A DNA stretch of 64,000 bases from Corynebacterium glyciniphilum AJ 3170 (GCF_000626675.1 NZ_CP006842.1:1860001-1924000); one strand, 5' to 3'. Positions 1-9,780 are shown, counted from the first letter of the stretch. Numbers and translations: made by a program. Notes: generated from the sequence alone by a model not told the origin.

Positions 1-1289
1 TCATCCGCGGCATGGTGCAGGTCAAGAAGGCCGCGGCGATCGCCAACCAGCGCCTGCACGCCCTGCCGCGGGAAAAAGCGGAGGCCATCGTCTGGGCGTG
101 TGACCGGATCCTCGTGGAGCACCGGTGCATGGACCAGTTCCCGATCGACGTCTACCAGGGTGGTGCAGGCACCTCGACGAACATGAACGTCAACGAAGTC
201 GTCGCGAACCTGGCCCTGGAGTATCTCGGGGAGCCCAAGGGCAGCTACGACATCATCAACCCCAACGATGACGTCAACATGAGCCAGTCCACCAATGACG
301 CGTACCCGACCGGTTTCCGTCTGGGCATCCACACCGCCTTCCAGGACCTCATTCGTCACCTCAGTGCACTGGAGCGGGCGTTCTCCAACAAGGGCGACGA
401 GTTCCGCGACATCATCACCATGGGACGCACCCAGTTGCAGGACGCGGTGCCGGTGAGTCTCGGTGACGAGCTCACCGCTTTCGCCCAGAACCTTTCCGAG
501 GAACAGTCACAACTCAACCGGGCCGCAGACTTCATGCTGGAGGTCAATCTCGGCGGTACGGCGATCGGTACGGGAGTGAACGCCCCGTCGGGATACCAGC
601 AGCAGGTTGTCGCCGCACTGCGCGAGGTCACCGATCTTAAGGTGCTCGCGGCCAATGACCTGCTGGAAGCCACCAGCGACACCGGGGCGTACGTCAACGC
701 CAGCTCGGTGGTCAAGCGAGTGGCGATGAAGCTGTCGAAGATCTGCAACGATCTCCGTCTGCTCTCCTCCGGCCCGCGTGCAGGCCTGAACGAGATCAAC
801 CTGCCGGAACGCCAGGCGGGGTCATCGATCATGCCGGCGAAAGTGAATCCGGTGATCCCGGAGGTCGTCAACCAGATCTGCTTCAAGGTCTTCGGCAATG
901 ACGTAACGATCTCCATGGCGGCCGAGGCCGGCCAGCTCCAGCTCAATGTGATGGAGCCGGTCATCGCCCAGTCGTTGTTCGAGTCCATCCGTCTGCTCGC
1001 CCGCGCCTGCACCACGTTGCGGACGTTGTGTGTCGTGGGGATCACGGCCAATGAGGAGGTGTGCCGGTCCTATGTGGAGCACTCCATCGGTATCGTGACC
1101 TACCTCAATCCGCTGATCGGGCACCACAACGGCGACGTGGTGGGCAAGGAGTGCGCCCGTACCGGCAAGTCGGTCCGTGAGGTCGTGCTGGAGCGTGGAC
1201 TGCTCGATGCAGAGACGGTCGACCAGGTGCTCAGCAAGGAGAACCTCCTGCACCCGGTATGGCGCGGAAAGCTGTACGTGGAGTCCTGA
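1..1289 (+). CDS. aspA: Aspartate ammonia-lyase (5' end cut by window edge)
   Basis: Cytosolic lyase that reversibly converts L-aspartate to fumarate and ammonia. The frame is open from base 3, and its first visible residues ([16 protein letters not shown]) align with about residue 49 of E. coli AspA as I recall it, so roughly 45-50 N-terminal residues lie outside the window. The fumarase/aspartase signature [15 protein letters not shown] is present, as are the AspA-like segments [30 protein letters not shown] and GITANEEVC. These favour aspartase over fumarase C. The C-terminus (LLHPVWRGK) is of normal AspA length. No T-tracted terminator follows; the GC-rich stretch after the stop can form only weak hairpins. 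Confidence 0.95.
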   Translation, partial: IRGMVQVKKAAAIANQRLHALPREKAEAIVWACDRILVEHRCMDQFPIDVYQGGAGTSTNMNVNEVVANLALEYLGEPKGSYDIINPNDDVNMSQSTNDAYPTGFRLGIHTAFQDLIRHLSALERAFSNKGDEFRDIITMGRTQLQDAVPVSLGDELTAFAQNLSEEQSQLNRAADFMLEVNLGGTAIGTGVNAPSGYQQQVVAALREVTDLKVLAANDLLEATSDTGAYVNASSVVKRVAMKLSKICNDLRLLSSGPRAGLNEINLPERQAGSSIMPAKVNPVIPEVVNQICFKVFGNDVTISMAAEAGQLQLNVMEPVIAQSLFESIRLLARACTTLRTLCVVGITANEEVCRSYVEHSIGIVTYLNPLIGHHNGDVVGKECARTGKSVREVVLERGLLDAETVDQVLSKENLLHPVWRGKLYVES

Positions 1290-1371
1290 ACGGACAGCGG
1301 GGGTGTTCCCCGGGGGTCCCCGGATGAGGGGGCCATCGTCCGCCATCCCACCACCAGTTAGTTCATACAGC

Positions 1372-1377
1372 TAACAT
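1372..1377 (+). promoter_or_regulatory. -10 box (TAACAT) of probable leaderless DUF1266 gene
   Basis: TAACAT ends 7 nt before the GTG at 1385, placing the likely transcription start at or next to the start codon, and no Shine-Dalgarno is visible. The same 12-mer CTAACATTGTCG recurs at 55649 at the same distance from the kinase start. Confidence 0.55.
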
Positions 1378-1384
1378 TGTCGTT

Positions 1385-2176
1385 GTGACATATCCTGCAG
1401 ACACCGCCGCCACGACTGCCCCCACCTACCGCTCTATTCTGCGGAACTTTCCTTCGTCGAGCCGGGGCCTCCCACTGACCTGGGAGAGCGGTCGCAGCGA
1501 TGATTCCTGCCGTGCCTGGGGCCTGAGCCTGCCGCACGGCTTGACGGACGGTCGGGTCGTCAACGGCCCCGCGGAGGCACACCCCCCGAATGCGGGGTTC
1601 CAGAAGCTCTTCGTCGTGGACCCGGGGGAAGCCCACCGTCACCATCTCGCCCGCGTGTTCGGCATCCGTACCACCGACGATATCCTCGAGAGCGCGTCCG
1701 CCCGTCTCAGGGACGCCGGCGACCCGGACTACCGGGAGCACCTGCCTCTCCTGGACACTCTGTGCAGCACCACCGGTCCGGAGCGTCCCGCAGCCCACAC
1801 TGTGCTCAGCCCTGTCGATCCAGCCCACCATCATCTGATCGTCCCCTTCCTCCAGGACAGTGCCCCCATGGCGCTTCCCGAGACTCCTCCGCAGGACACC
1901 ACCGCCTGGGATGTCTCGGTTGCGGTGCACCTGCTGTGGTTAGCCCACGGCGGCGGGCTGGTCACCGAGGATCAGTGTTCCGGGATGCTTGCCCGGGCCC
2001 TCGACCTCGCCCAGTCCACCTACTCCACCTGGGAGGATTTCGCCGACGGTGTTGTCGTGGGCCGTGCGGTCTCCGACGGACGTCTGGACGACTCCTGCGT
2101 CCGCTTCGTCCACGACATCGCCGTGGTGCTGAACCACCCCGACTCCCCGTGGTTCCGGTTGTCCTTGCAGGCGTAA
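1385..2176 (+). CDS. DUF1266 domain-containing protein
   Basis: Uncharacterised cytosolic protein of 263 aa. The C-terminal part from about residue 175 has the DUF1266 pattern: a WDVSVAVHLLWLAHGGG helix, then a YSTWEDFADGVVVGR segment matching the family's Y-S-W-E-(x)n-GR motif. The N-terminal half has no motif I recognise. No signal peptide or membrane segment is visible. The start is a GTG with no ribosome-binding site but with a well-placed -10 box, so the mRNA is probably leaderless. The stop codon overlaps the -10 box of the following Sir2 gene. DUF1266 proteins are sometimes found near toxin or phage systems, but nothing here shows that. Function unknown. Confidence 0.75.
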   Translation: MTYPADTAATTAPTYRSILRNFPSSSRGLPLTWESGRSDDSCRAWGLSLPHGLTDGRVVNGPAEAHPPNAGFQKLFVVDPGEAHRHHLARVFGIRTTDDILESASARLRDAGDPDYREHLPLLDTLCSTTGPERPAAHTVLSPVDPAHHHLIVPFLQDSAPMALPETPPQDTTAWDVSVAVHLLWLAHGGGLVTEDQCSGMLARALDLAQSTYSTWEDFADGVVVGRAVSDGRLDDSCVRFVHDIAVVLNHPDSPWFRLSLQA

Positions 2177-2185
2177 CCTGAGGGG

Positions 2186-3115
2186 ATGCTTCCTGATCTC
2201 GTAGCTCCGGCGCACCGCTCGGCCCTGCGGTCGATCGCTCGCGTAGTCTCTGAGACCACGACGCCCACAGCACCGGACCTGGCCCTGTCGTCGGTCACCG
2301 ACCAGCTCCGTCAGTCGCCTGCGCTGGTGGTCACCGGTGCCGGGGTGTCTACGGATTCCGGGGTCCCGGACTACCGTGGCCCGTCGGGGTCATTGACCCG
2401 GCACCGGCCGATGACGTTCCAGGAGTTTCGCCATGATCCGGACGCCTCACACCGCTACTGGGCACGTTCCTTCGTCGGATGGCGTCGGATGGCGGCGGCA
2501 CGACCGAACCTCACCCACTACATACTTACCGAACTCGAGCAGGCGGGGCTGGTCACCGGGGTCGTGACCCAGAATGTCGACGGCCTGCATGCCGACGCCG
2601 GGACCCGGAACCTGCTCACCCTGCACGGTGACCTCTCCCGGGTCATCTGTCTGAGGTGCGGGTGTCTCGAAGACCGGCGGTCGCTCGACGCCCGGCTGGT
2701 GGAGCGGAATCCCGGCTACCTTGAAAGCATCGACCTGGATCCGTCCCTGGTCAACCCGGACGGTGACGTCACGCTCGATGAAGCCCACGTCCGCGATTTC
2801 TCCATGGTGGGGTGCCGGCAATGTGGATCCGTACTGCTCAAGCCGGATGTCGTCTACTTTGGAGAGCCGGTGCCTCACCACCGGAAACAGCGGGCGTCCC
2901 GGATGCTGACAGACGCCTCCAGTCTGCTGGTCGTCGGCTCGTCACTGGCGGTGATGAGCGGGTACCGCCTGGTCCTGGACGCACAGAAGCAGGGCAAGAC
3001 CGTCTCGGTCATCAACGGCGGTCCGGGACGTGCCGACCCCAAGGCCGATATCGTGTGGCGCACAGCAGTCGGCCCGGCGTTCCTCAACCTCATCGATGCC
3101 CTGGGCATCTCCTGA
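2186..3115 (+). CDS. Sir2-family NAD-dependent protein deacylase
   Basis: Removes acyl groups from lysines using NAD+, giving nicotinamide and O-acyl-ADP-ribose. In 309 aa the Rossmann NAD-binding motif GAGVSTDSGVPDYRG is at about residues 51-65, TQNVDGLH at about 129-136, and the catalytic histidine in LHGD at about 147. The zinc module has two Cys pairs (CLRCG and CRQCG). GAGVSTDSG-(I/V)-PDYR is typical of class II (SIRT4-like) bacterial sirtuins. The ATG is preceded by GAGGGG and, 6 nt upstream, by TAACCT, which overlaps the stop of the previous gene, so it may be read both from its own start and by read-through. It converges on the RecB-like gene with a gap of 14 nt. Confidence 0.92.
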   Translation: MLPDLVAPAHRSALRSIARVVSETTTPTAPDLALSSVTDQLRQSPALVVTGAGVSTDSGVPDYRGPSGSLTRHRPMTFQEFRHDPDASHRYWARSFVGWRRMAAARPNLTHYILTELEQAGLVTGVVTQNVDGLHADAGTRNLLTLHGDLSRVICLRCGCLEDRRSLDARLVERNPGYLESIDLDPSLVNPDGDVTLDEAHVRDFSMVGCRQCGSVLLKPDVVYFGEPVPHHRKQRASRMLTDASSLLVVGSSLAVMSGYRLVLDAQKQGKTVSVINGGPGRADPKADIVWRTAVGPAFLNLIDALGIS

Positions 3116-3129
3116 GGCACCGCTACCGG

Positions 3130-3936
3130 TCAGGCGAATTCCTCCGGCACACCCGGGTATTCAGGCGGTGTGCCGTTAAAGGCGGGACATATGGCCTGGA
3201 AGGAGCACCAGCCACACAGCTTCGAGGTCGTCGGGGCGAAATCGCCGCTACGGGCGTCCTCGCCGATCTTCGTCCAGATGTCTTCGAGATCACGCTCCAC
3301 GTAGTTGAGCTCTGACGGGGTGGGGGAGAGCACCATGTCATCCCGGACCTTCAGGTACATCAGACGCAGTTGCTCGGGAATGTGGTCGAACATGCGCCAC
3401 CACACCAGGGCGTAGAACCGCATCTGGAACACCGCCTGCGCAGAAAACCGCGGGATCGGTTTCTTCCCCGTCTTGTAGTCGACCACGCGCACCTGACCGG
3501 TGGGGGCGACATCCACGCGGTCGATGAAACCACGGACCGGGACTCCATTCGGCAGGGTGGTGTCCACGAACTTCTCCACCGACTCGGCATCGAAGCCGGA
3601 CGGGTTCTCCATCTGGAAGTAGCCTTTGACCAACGACCGTGCCTCGACGAGGAAGTCCGTCGTCGACTCGTCGGGCACCAGTTCTTCAAGCTGCGCGTCC
3701 GACTCCTTCATCGCCGCCCAGTGCGGCGTGAGCATCTTCACCGCAGCGGGGTAGGTGCGGTCCTCCCGCGGCAGGCCGTGCAGGTCCTCCAGGACGGCAT
3801 GCACCAGGGTGCCCTTGACCTGGGCGACGGTGCTGGGTTCCGGCAGCCGGTCAATCGCCCGCAGGCGGTAGAGCAACGGACACTGCCGGTAGTCACCGAC
3901 ACGCGAGGGAGACAGGGCGAGGGGACGGCGGGTCAC
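3130..3936 (-). CDS. RecB-family (PD-(D/E)XK) nuclease with four-cysteine Fe-S staple
   Basis: Predicted DNA exonuclease of the Cas4/AddB-like RecB family, 268 aa. Visible motifs in order are Cys19 in YRQCPLLYRL, GTLVHAVLE (about residues 42-50), GFIDRVDV (about 136-143), the catalytic VVDYKTGK (151-158), QMRFYAL (about 171-177), and C-terminal Cys241, Cys244 and Cys250 in CGWCSFQAIC. One N-terminal plus three C-terminal cysteines is the pattern that binds a 4Fe-4S cluster in AddB and Cas4. It is the last gene of an overlapping minus-strand operon (4 nt overlap with the FAD oxidase). There is no helicase partner or CRISPR array nearby, so it is probably a stand-alone housekeeping nuclease, as in other actinobacteria. 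Confidence 0.88.
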   Translation of the reverse strand: MTRRPLALSPSRVGDYRQCPLLYRLRAIDRLPEPSTVAQVKGTLVHAVLEDLHGLPREDRTYPAAVKMLTPHWAAMKESDAQLEELVPDESTTDFLVEARSLVKGYFQMENPSGFDAESVEKFVDTTLPNGVPVRGFIDRVDVAPTGQVRVVDYKTGKKPIPRFSAQAVFQMRFYALVWWRMFDHIPEQLRLMYLKVRDDMVLSPTPSELNYVERDLEDIWTKIGEDARSGDFAPTTSKLCGWCSFQAICPAFNGTPPEYPGVPEEFA

Positions 3937-5378
3937 AGGGCTTCCAACATCTTTCCGGGGTTGAGAATGGCGGTCGGGTCGACAGCGTCCTTGATCCTGC
4001 GGTGCAGGCGGCGGTTCGCCTCATCGAGTTCCTGCGGGAGCCATGACGCCTTCAGCGCCCCGACGCCGTGTTCGCCGGTGATGGTACCCCCGAGTTCGAG
4101 GCCGAGCCGCATGATGCGGTCGAAAGCGTCGGTTCCGGCGGCGACGGAAGCCGCGTCGGAGAGATCGTAGAAGACTGAGGGATGGACATTGCCGTCACCG
4201 GCGTGGGCCACGAGGGCGACGGTGGTCCTGGTGTCGTCCCGGATCGCCTCGACGCCGGCGCAGAAGTCGGCCAGGCGACTCCGCGGGACGCATACGTCAT
4301 CGATCATCTGGCCACCACCGTGGGTGGCGGCATAGCGCTCATTGGCGATCTGCACTGACCGTCGGGCGGCCACCAGAAGCTCGGAGTCCGCAGGGTTGTC
4401 GGCGAAAGCGACGTCCACCGCACCGTGTGCCTCGGCAACCTCTGCGAACGCCCGCGTGTCGTCGGCAGCGGTGACCGAATCGGACTGCATGATCAGCACG
4501 GCGCCAACAGCGGCGTCAGTGACGTCCGAGTCGGCGTCCGGATCCGGGGCGAAACCGAAATCACCGATCTCGGACAGCAGAGCGATGGTCAGCCCGTCCA
4601 TCATCTCCAGCATCGATGGATTCGCCCCGGTGGACATATAGGACGCGACGGTGTCCACCGCACCTCCCACCGCGGGGAACGTTGCCAACGCAGTGAGCGG
4701 ATCCGGTCCCAGCGCAACAACCTTCAGCACGGCCTGCACGATGATCCCCAAGGTGCCTTCGGAACCGGTGAACAGGGACACCAGGTCAAACCCCGCCACC
4801 CCTTTGACGGTACGGTGCCCCAGCCGGGTCACCGTGCCGTCAGCCAGCACGACGGTCAGCTCCCGGACGTATTCGCCGGTCACACCGTACTTCACGCAGC
4901 ACATGCCACCGGCGTTGGTCGCGATATTGCCGCCGATCGACGAGATCGCCACAGAACCAGGGTCCGGCGGATACGCCAGGCCGTGGGGGCGCAGGGCGTC
5001 CTTGAGATCCTTGTTGATGATCCCCGGCTCGACGGTGACGGTCATGTTCGCCTCGTCGATGTCCAGGATCCGGCTCATCGACGCCACCGAGAGCAGAATG
5101 CAGCCGTGCTCGGCACATGCTCCGCCCGACAGACCCGAGCGCGCTCCCTGCGGGACCACGGGGATCCCGCGGGCCCGGGCGAACTGCATGGTCAGAGCGA
5201 CGTCCTCCACACACCCGGCGCGCACCACAGCGAGGGCGTCGCCGGAGCCGGGGTGGACCGACTCATCCGTGGAGTAGGCGGCGATGACGTCCGGATCGGT
5301 ACTCAGTGTGCCCCGGAGCCGGGCAGCCAGCGCGGTCAGTGAGTCTGGCACGGCAGGGGAGTCTGGCACGGTATTCAC
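3933..5378 (-). CDS. FAD-linked oxidase, GlcD/D-2-hydroxyacid dehydrogenase type (copy 2)
   Basis: Flavoprotein of the VAO/GlcD family, which oxidises D-lactate, glycolate or related 2-hydroxyacids; the exact substrate cannot be told. 481 aa. The N-terminal FAD-binding domain contains PVVPQGARSGLSGGA and DPGSVAISSIGGNIATNAGG; the C-terminal FAD-oxidase domain carries HAGDGNVHPSV and GTITGEHGVG and ends with LNPGKMLE, as in GlcD. It overlaps the upstream paralogue by 4 nt and the nuclease by 4 nt, so the three are probably cotranscribed. A patch in the FAD domain is almost identical at the DNA level to the neighbouring paralogue (see findings). It has an Asp-rich insert (DPDADSDVTD) that copy 1 lacks. 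Confidence 0.88.
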   Translation of the reverse strand: MNTVPDSPAVPDSLTALAARLRGTLSTDPDVIAAYSTDESVHPGSGDALAVVRAGCVEDVALTMQFARARGIPVVPQGARSGLSGGACAEHGCILLSVASMSRILDIDEANMTVTVEPGIINKDLKDALRPHGLAYPPDPGSVAISSIGGNIATNAGGMCCVKYGVTGEYVRELTVVLADGTVTRLGHRTVKGVAGFDLVSLFTGSEGTLGIIVQAVLKVVALGPDPLTALATFPAVGGAVDTVASYMSTGANPSMLEMMDGLTIALLSEIGDFGFAPDPDADSDVTDAAVGAVLIMQSDSVTAADDTRAFAEVAEAHGAVDVAFADNPADSELLVAARRSVQIANERYAATHGGGQMIDDVCVPRSRLADFCAGVEAIRDDTRTTVALVAHAGDGNVHPSVFYDLSDAASVAAGTDAFDRIMRLGLELGGTITGEHGVGALKASWLPQELDEANRRLHRRIKDAVDPTAILNPGKMLEAL

Positions 5379-6793
5379 AGGTGCTCCAGCATCTTTCCGG
5401 GGTTGAGGACCCCGGTGGGGTCGACGGCGTTCTTGATCTCCCGGTGCAGGCGCCGGTTACCGTCGTCGAGTTCGGTGGCCAGCCAGCGGTTCTTGAGGTT
5501 GCCGACACCGTGTTCACCGGTGATCGTGCCCCCCAGGTCCAGACCGAGAGCCATGATGCGGTCGAACGCGTCCTGGGCGGAAGCCACGGAGTCGTCGTCG
5601 GTGGTGTCGAAGAAGACCGAAGGGTGCATATTACCGTCGCCGGCGTGGCCGATCACCGTGACCAGTGCGCCGGTGTCGTCCCGGATGCCCTCGACCCGGT
5701 CGCAGAACTCGGCGATGCGGGAGCGGGGGACGCATACGTCGTCGAGCAGCTGGCCCCCGCCGTGTGCCCTGGCGTAGTGCTCCCAGGCGGGCTGCGCGGA
5801 GCGCCGGGCGGCGACGAGGAGTTCGGAGTCTACGGGGTTGTCAGCGAAAGCGACGTCGACCGCGCCGTGCGTTTCGGCGACGCTGGCGAAGGCTTCGGTG
5901 TCCGCGGCCGCGGTGACGGAGTCGGACTGCATGATCAGGACTGCGCCGACGGCGGCGTCGAGACCGAAGTCGCCGAGCTCGTTGACCATGGCGATGGTGG
6001 CGGCGTCCATCATCTCCAGCAGGGAAGGAGAGGCCCCGGTCGCCATGTAGGCCGAGACCGCTTCGGCGGCCGACCGGACCGAGGGGAAGGTCGCCAGAGC
6101 GCTCAGCGGGTCCGGCCCCAGAGGAACGACCTTCAACGTGGCTTCGACAATAATTCCGAGGGTGCCTTCGGAGCCGGTGAACAACCCCGCCAGATCGAGT
6201 CCTGCAACTCCCTTGACCGTACGGTGGCCGAGCCGGGTGACTGTGCCGTCAGCCAGCACGACGGTCAGCTCCCGGACGTATTCGCGGGTCACACCGTACT
6301 TCACGCAGCACATGCCACCGGCGTTGGTCGCGATATTGCCGCCGATGGAGCACATCGCGACGCTGCCGGGGTCCGGCGGATAGGCCAGGCCGTGGGGACG
6401 CAGGGCGTCCTTGAGGTCCTTGTTGATGATCCCCGGCTCGACGGTGACGGTCATGTTCGCCTCATCCACCTCAAGGACGCGGTTCATCGACGCCACCGAG
6501 AGCAGGATGCAGCCGTCCACGGCGTTCGCGCCCCCGGAAATACCCGACCGAGCTCCCTGCGGGACCACCGGGATCTCGTGGTGGTGGGCGTAGCGCAGGG
6601 TGGCGACCACGTCGTCCACCGTCGTGGCGCGGACCAACGCGGCAGGCGTCCCCACCGGGCTGTACAGCGATTCGTCGGTGGCGTGGGCGGCCAGGACGTC
6701 CGGGTCGGTGGTCAGAGACCCGGACAGCTGCGGGCCCAGCTGTGTGGTGATTCCGGTGACGGCGGGGGAAGTCGGAGACGTCATTGACGCCAC
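5375..6793 (-). CDS. FAD-linked oxidase, GlcD/D-2-hydroxyacid dehydrogenase type (copy 1)
   Basis: First gene of the minus-strand operon, 472 aa, same family and layout as the downstream paralogue. FAD-binding motifs PVVPQGARSGISGGA and DPGSVAMCSIGGNIATNAGG are present, with C-terminal HAGDGNMHPSV and GTITGEHGVGNLK. The two genes arose by tandem duplication; they differ mostly in the N-terminus and in the middle of the C-terminal domain, which could give different substrate ranges. No transmembrane segment is seen. The ATG at 6793 faces the YyaL-like gene across about 65 nt, so both promoters share this spacer. Which hydroxyacid is used, and which electron acceptor, is not visible. Confidence 0.88.
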   Translation of the reverse strand: MASMTSPTSPAVTGITTQLGPQLSGSLTTDPDVLAAHATDESLYSPVGTPAALVRATTVDDVVATLRYAHHHEIPVVPQGARSGISGGANAVDGCILLSVASMNRVLEVDEANMTVTVEPGIINKDLKDALRPHGLAYPPDPGSVAMCSIGGNIATNAGGMCCVKYGVTREYVRELTVVLADGTVTRLGHRTVKGVAGLDLAGLFTGSEGTLGIIVEATLKVVPLGPDPLSALATFPSVRSAAEAVSAYMATGASPSLLEMMDAATIAMVNELGDFGLDAAVGAVLIMQSDSVTAAADTEAFASVAETHGAVDVAFADNPVDSELLVAARRSAQPAWEHYARAHGGGQLLDDVCVPRSRIAEFCDRVEGIRDDTGALVTVIGHAGDGNMHPSVFFDTTDDDSVASAQDAFDRIMALGLDLGGTITGEHGVGNLKNRWLATELDDGNRRLHREIKNAVDPTGVLNPGKMLEHL

Positions 6794-6845
6794 TCTAGTC
6801 GTACCGGTCCCTGCGACGTCCCTGTGGTTGCCGGGTTCCTCCGGC

Positions 6846-6851
6846 TACCGT
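6846..6851 (+). promoter_or_regulatory. -10 box (TACCGT) for the YyaL-like gene
   Basis: TACCGT ends 7 nt before the ATG at 6859, the leaderless spacing seen repeatedly in this window. It supports ATG 6859 over the upstream GTG codons at 6850 and 6853. Confidence 0.45.
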
Positions 6852-6858
6852 GGTGGAC

Positions 6859-8850
6859 ATGAACTCCAACCGTCTCTCCGGATCGACGTCCCCGTATCTG
6901 CAGGCCCACGCCGACAACCCGGTGCACTGGCACCCGTGGGGCCCGGAGCCTTTCGCCGAGGCGCGGGAGCGTGGGGTGCCTGTGCTGGTGTCGGTGGGTT
7001 ACGCGACCTGTCACTGGTGCCATGTGATGGCCGCGGAGTCGTTCATGGACCCGGAGACCGCCGCGCTGATCAACGACAACATGGTGGCGGTGAAGGTCGA
7101 CCGGGAGCAGCACCCGGACGTGGACGCCTACTACCTGCAGGCTGCCGTCGCCCTGAGTGGACAGGGTGGCTGGCCGATGACGGTCTTCACGGACGCCGAA
7201 GGGCGGCCGTTCTTCGCCGACACCTACTTCCCTCCGGTGCCGAAGCAGGGGCGACCGTCATTCCGCCAGGTTCTCGAGGCGGTGTCACGGACCTGGTCGG
7301 ATGAACGTGCGCGGGTGGACGAGCTGACCGTCCGGCTCAACGAGGCGATCGAGGCCAGTGGGGAAGAAGACGGGGCGGAAGCCTCCTGGGCTGCCCAGGA
7401 TGTCACCGCGGAGCTGCCGACACGGATCGTGCAGAAGATGCGGGCCTCGGAGCATCCCACCGGCGGGTTCGGCGGTGCACCGAAATTCCCGCCATCCGCG
7501 GCGGTGCTGGGTCTGGTGCGGTGGGCAGAGCGCACCAACTCCGACGCGGCCAGGACCGAGGTGCTGGATATCGTGGGGCGCACGATGGCGGCACTGCTGC
7601 AGGGTGGGTTGGTTGACCCGGTCGACGGCGGTTTCCACCGCTACTGCGTGGACGAGAACTGGACGGTACCGCATTTCGAGAAGACGTTGTACGACAACGC
7701 GCTCCTGCTCCGCGCCCTGGCCGCCTACAGTGCACGACGACCCGACGACGCACTGGTCGCCGAGGCACTCGAGCTGACCCGGTCCTTCCTGACCCGTGGG
7801 TTGGGCACCGGTGTACCGGGGCTGCTGGCCAGTGGACTCGACGCCGACACCGTCGTCGACGGCACCCGGGTGGAGGGTTACACCTACACCTGGGAGCCCG
7901 GCGAGCTGGAGAGTCTGGGGCTCTCAGGGGAAGGCGACGTGGACGGACGCGTCGTACTCACCCGGCGCGAGGGGCTACCGCTCTCGCCTGAGCTGCGCGA
8001 GGCTCTGCGGCAGGCACGCTCGTCCCGACCCCGTCCCGCGGTCGACGGCAAGGTCGTCACGGCATGGAACGCCATGGCTGCGGTCGCGCTCACCGAAGCC
8101 GGCGACCCGGAGTCAGGAGCGGCGGTCACCACCGCCCTGTGGAACCACGCGGTGACCACCGATGCCGGGGGAAGCATCGTCGACGTGGTGCGATGCACCG
8201 GGTCCCCGCAGGCACCGGGCACTCTCGAGGACTGTGCCTGGCTGTTGCTCGCCCTTGTCCGCCTGTGGGAACACCAGGGGTCCTGCTCCGACACGGTGGA
8301 GATCCCCGCAGCGGTCTCGGAGCTGGTACGCCACATCCAGGTCACCTTCCACCGTGGCCCCGGCACCTGGTACGACGCCGCAGCACCGGTCGCCGGTACC
8401 GGGGTCCGCCCCCGGGACCCCTACGACGGGGCGACGCCCACGGCAGTAGCGGTGTTGTCGGAGGCACTGAGCATGGCCGGCACGGTGGCGACCTCCCTCG
8501 ACGACGCTGATGTCCGCGCGGTAGGGGCCCGGTGGTCCGCCGAGGCGCGCCGGATCCTCGACGCCCACGTCGATGTCGTCGACCGGCACCTGGCCCAGGC
8601 CGGTGGCTGGCTGTGTGCCCTGGAATGCCACCTCGCCGGGCCGGTACAGGCCACCGTCGCCGGAGCCACACCGTCGCAGGTGTCGGCGCTGCGCACCAGG
8701 CTGGGGACGTCCTGCCTGGTCCTGTCGGTAGAGCAGGGTGCCCGACTGCTCGGCACCAGCGACTCAGCCGGAGCAGCAGTAGTGCAGATGTGCCGGGCGG
8801 GGGTCTGCGGGGTCCCCACCGCCCTCGGAGACGACGGGCCGTTACACTGA
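6859..8850 (+). CDS. YyaL-type thioredoxin-domain protein (DUF255 / SSP411 family)
   Basis: 663 aa protein of the YyaL/SPATA20 family, with an N-terminal thioredoxin-like DUF255 domain followed by an (alpha/alpha)6-barrel region related to N-acylglucosamine epimerases. The family opening [17 protein letters not shown] is at about residues 11-27, the redox-like motif CHWCHVM at about 51-57, and GGWPMTVF near 95. The barrel half contains [25 protein letters not shown] and [11 protein letters not shown]. The biochemical role of bacterial members is not established. I chose ATG 6859 because a -10 box lies 7 nt upstream. The gene is transcribed away from the FAD-oxidase operon and its stop overlaps the probable trmI -10 box. 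Confidence 0.9.
   Translation: MNSNRLSGSTSPYLQAHADNPVHWHPWGPEPFAEARERGVPVLVSVGYATCHWCHVMAAESFMDPETAALINDNMVAVKVDREQHPDVDAYYLQAAVALSGQGGWPMTVFTDAEGRPFFADTYFPPVPKQGRPSFRQVLEAVSRTWSDERARVDELTVRLNEAIEASGEEDGAEASWAAQDVTAELPTRIVQKMRASEHPTGGFGGAPKFPPSAAVLGLVRWAERTNSDAARTEVLDIVGRTMAALLQGGLVDPVDGGFHRYCVDENWTVPHFEKTLYDNALLLRALAAYSARRPDDALVAEALELTRSFLTRGLGTGVPGLLASGLDADTVVDGTRVEGYTYTWEPGELESLGLSGEGDVDGRVVLTRREGLPLSPELREALRQARSSRPRPAVDGKVVTAWNAMAAVALTEAGDPESGAAVTTALWNHAVTTDAGGSIVDVVRCTGSPQAPGTLEDCAWLLLALVRLWEHQGSCSDTVEIPAAVSELVRHIQVTFHRGPGTWYDAAAPVAGTGVRPRDPYDGATPTAVAVLSEALSMAGTVATSLDDADVRAVGARWSAEARRILDAHVDVVDRHLAQAGGWLCALECHLAGPVQATVAGATPSQVSALRTRLGTSCLVLSVEQGARLLGTSDSAGAAVVQMCRAGVCGVPTALGDDGPLH
8843..8848 (+). 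promoter_or_regulatory. Probable trmI promoter -10 (TACACT)
   Basis: TACACT sits 39 nt before the GTG of trmI, leaving a short leader that contains the strong Shine-Dalgarno AAAGGGGA at 8875-8882. Confidence 0.4.
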
Positions 8851-8887
8851 TCGGGTCCACTGCCACACCAACGTAAAGGGGAACACT

Positions 8888-9724
8888 GTGGCCTACTCCG
8901 GCCCGTTCCAGCCCGGCGATCGGGTCCAGCTCACCGACGCCAAGCGCCGCCACTACACCATCACACTGGAGACCGGTGGCAGCTACTTCACCCACAAGGG
9001 CGAGATCAAGCACGACGACATCATCGGCAGTGACGAGGGCACCATGGTGGTCTCCCACGTCGGCGGCGAGTACCTGTGCTTCCGTCACCTGTTGGTCGAC
9101 CACGTCCTGTCGATGCCCCGTGGCGCCGCGGTGATCTACCCCAAGGATGCGGCACAGATCCTGGTGGAGGGCGATATCTTCCCCGGTGCCAAGGTGCTCG
9201 AGGCCGGGGCCGGCTCCGGGGCACTGTCGATGACGCTGTTGCGCGCGGTCGGCGAGCACGGACAGCTCATCTCGTACGAGATCCGCGACGACCACCTGGA
9301 GTACGCGGAGAACAACGTCGCCGAGTACATGGGGGAGCACCCGGCGAACTGGGACCTGCGGCTCGGTGACCTCAACGATGTCACCGTCAAGGACACGGAC
9401 GGGCCGGTGGACCGAGTCATCCTCGACATGCTCGCCCCCTGGGAATGCCTGGACACCGTCCGCGACCTGCTGATCCCCGGGGGAGTGTTCATGACCTACG
9501 TCGCTACGGTGCCGCAGTTGATGAAGGTCATGGAAGGTATCCGCGAACTGGGGTGCTTCACCGAGCCGAAGGCGTGGGAATCCCTGGTCCGCGAATGGAA
9601 GGTCGAAGGCCTGGCCACCCGCCCGGAGCACCGGATGAACGCCCACACCGCATTCCTGGTCTGGGCACGCCGGCTAGCCGACGGCACCGTCGCACCGAAG
9701 CCCCAGCGACGGGCGCGGAAGTAG
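8888..9724 (+). CDS. trmI: tRNA (adenine-58-N1)-methyltransferase TrmI
   Basis: SAM-dependent enzyme forming m1A58 in the T-loop of tRNAs. 278 aa, close to M. tuberculosis Rv2118c, which also lies next to the pupylation genes. The N-terminal FxxGDRVQLTD domain is followed by the family block MPRGAAVIYPKDAAQIL, the SAM-binding EAGAGSGAL at about 104-112, YEIRDDHLEYAENN, and DRVILDMLAPWE. The C-terminal basic tail (PKPQRRARK) may contact tRNA. The GTG start is supported by AAAGGGGA 5 nt upstream. It precedes arc by 56 nt, and arc has its own -10 box. Confidence 0.95.
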   Translation: MAYSGPFQPGDRVQLTDAKRRHYTITLETGGSYFTHKGEIKHDDIIGSDEGTMVVSHVGGEYLCFRHLLVDHVLSMPRGAAVIYPKDAAQILVEGDIFPGAKVLEAGAGSGALSMTLLRAVGEHGQLISYEIRDDHLEYAENNVAEYMGEHPANWDLRLGDLNDVTVKDTDGPVDRVILDMLAPWECLDTVRDLLIPGGVFMTYVATVPQLMKVMEGIRELGCFTEPKAWESLVREWKVEGLATRPEHRMNAHTAFLVWARRLADGTVAPKPQRRARK

Positions 9725-9766
9725 TCCATTTCCGCGGTACTGGATAGGCTACCTTTCCTCCGCATG

Positions 9767-9772
9767 TAGACT
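9767..9772 (+). promoter_or_regulatory. -10 box (TAGACT) of leaderless arc
   Basis: TAGACT ends 8 nt before the ATG of arc at 9781 and the intervening bases (ggccccct) contain no Shine-Dalgarno, so arc is probably leaderless. Confidence 0.55.
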
Positions 9773-9780
9773 GGCCCCCT

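Noticed and set aside
1290..1345. GC-rich hairpins after aspA as terminator
   Set aside because: Stems are short and alternate, and there is no T-tract on the plus strand.
5306..6787. 493-codon open frame on the plus strand
   Set aside because: Antisense to the FAD oxidases, low-complexity translation, no motif.
8342..9646. 434-codon open frame on the minus strand
   Set aside because: Spans two real plus-strand genes (YyaL-like and trmI) and has Arg/Pro-rich low-complexity ends.
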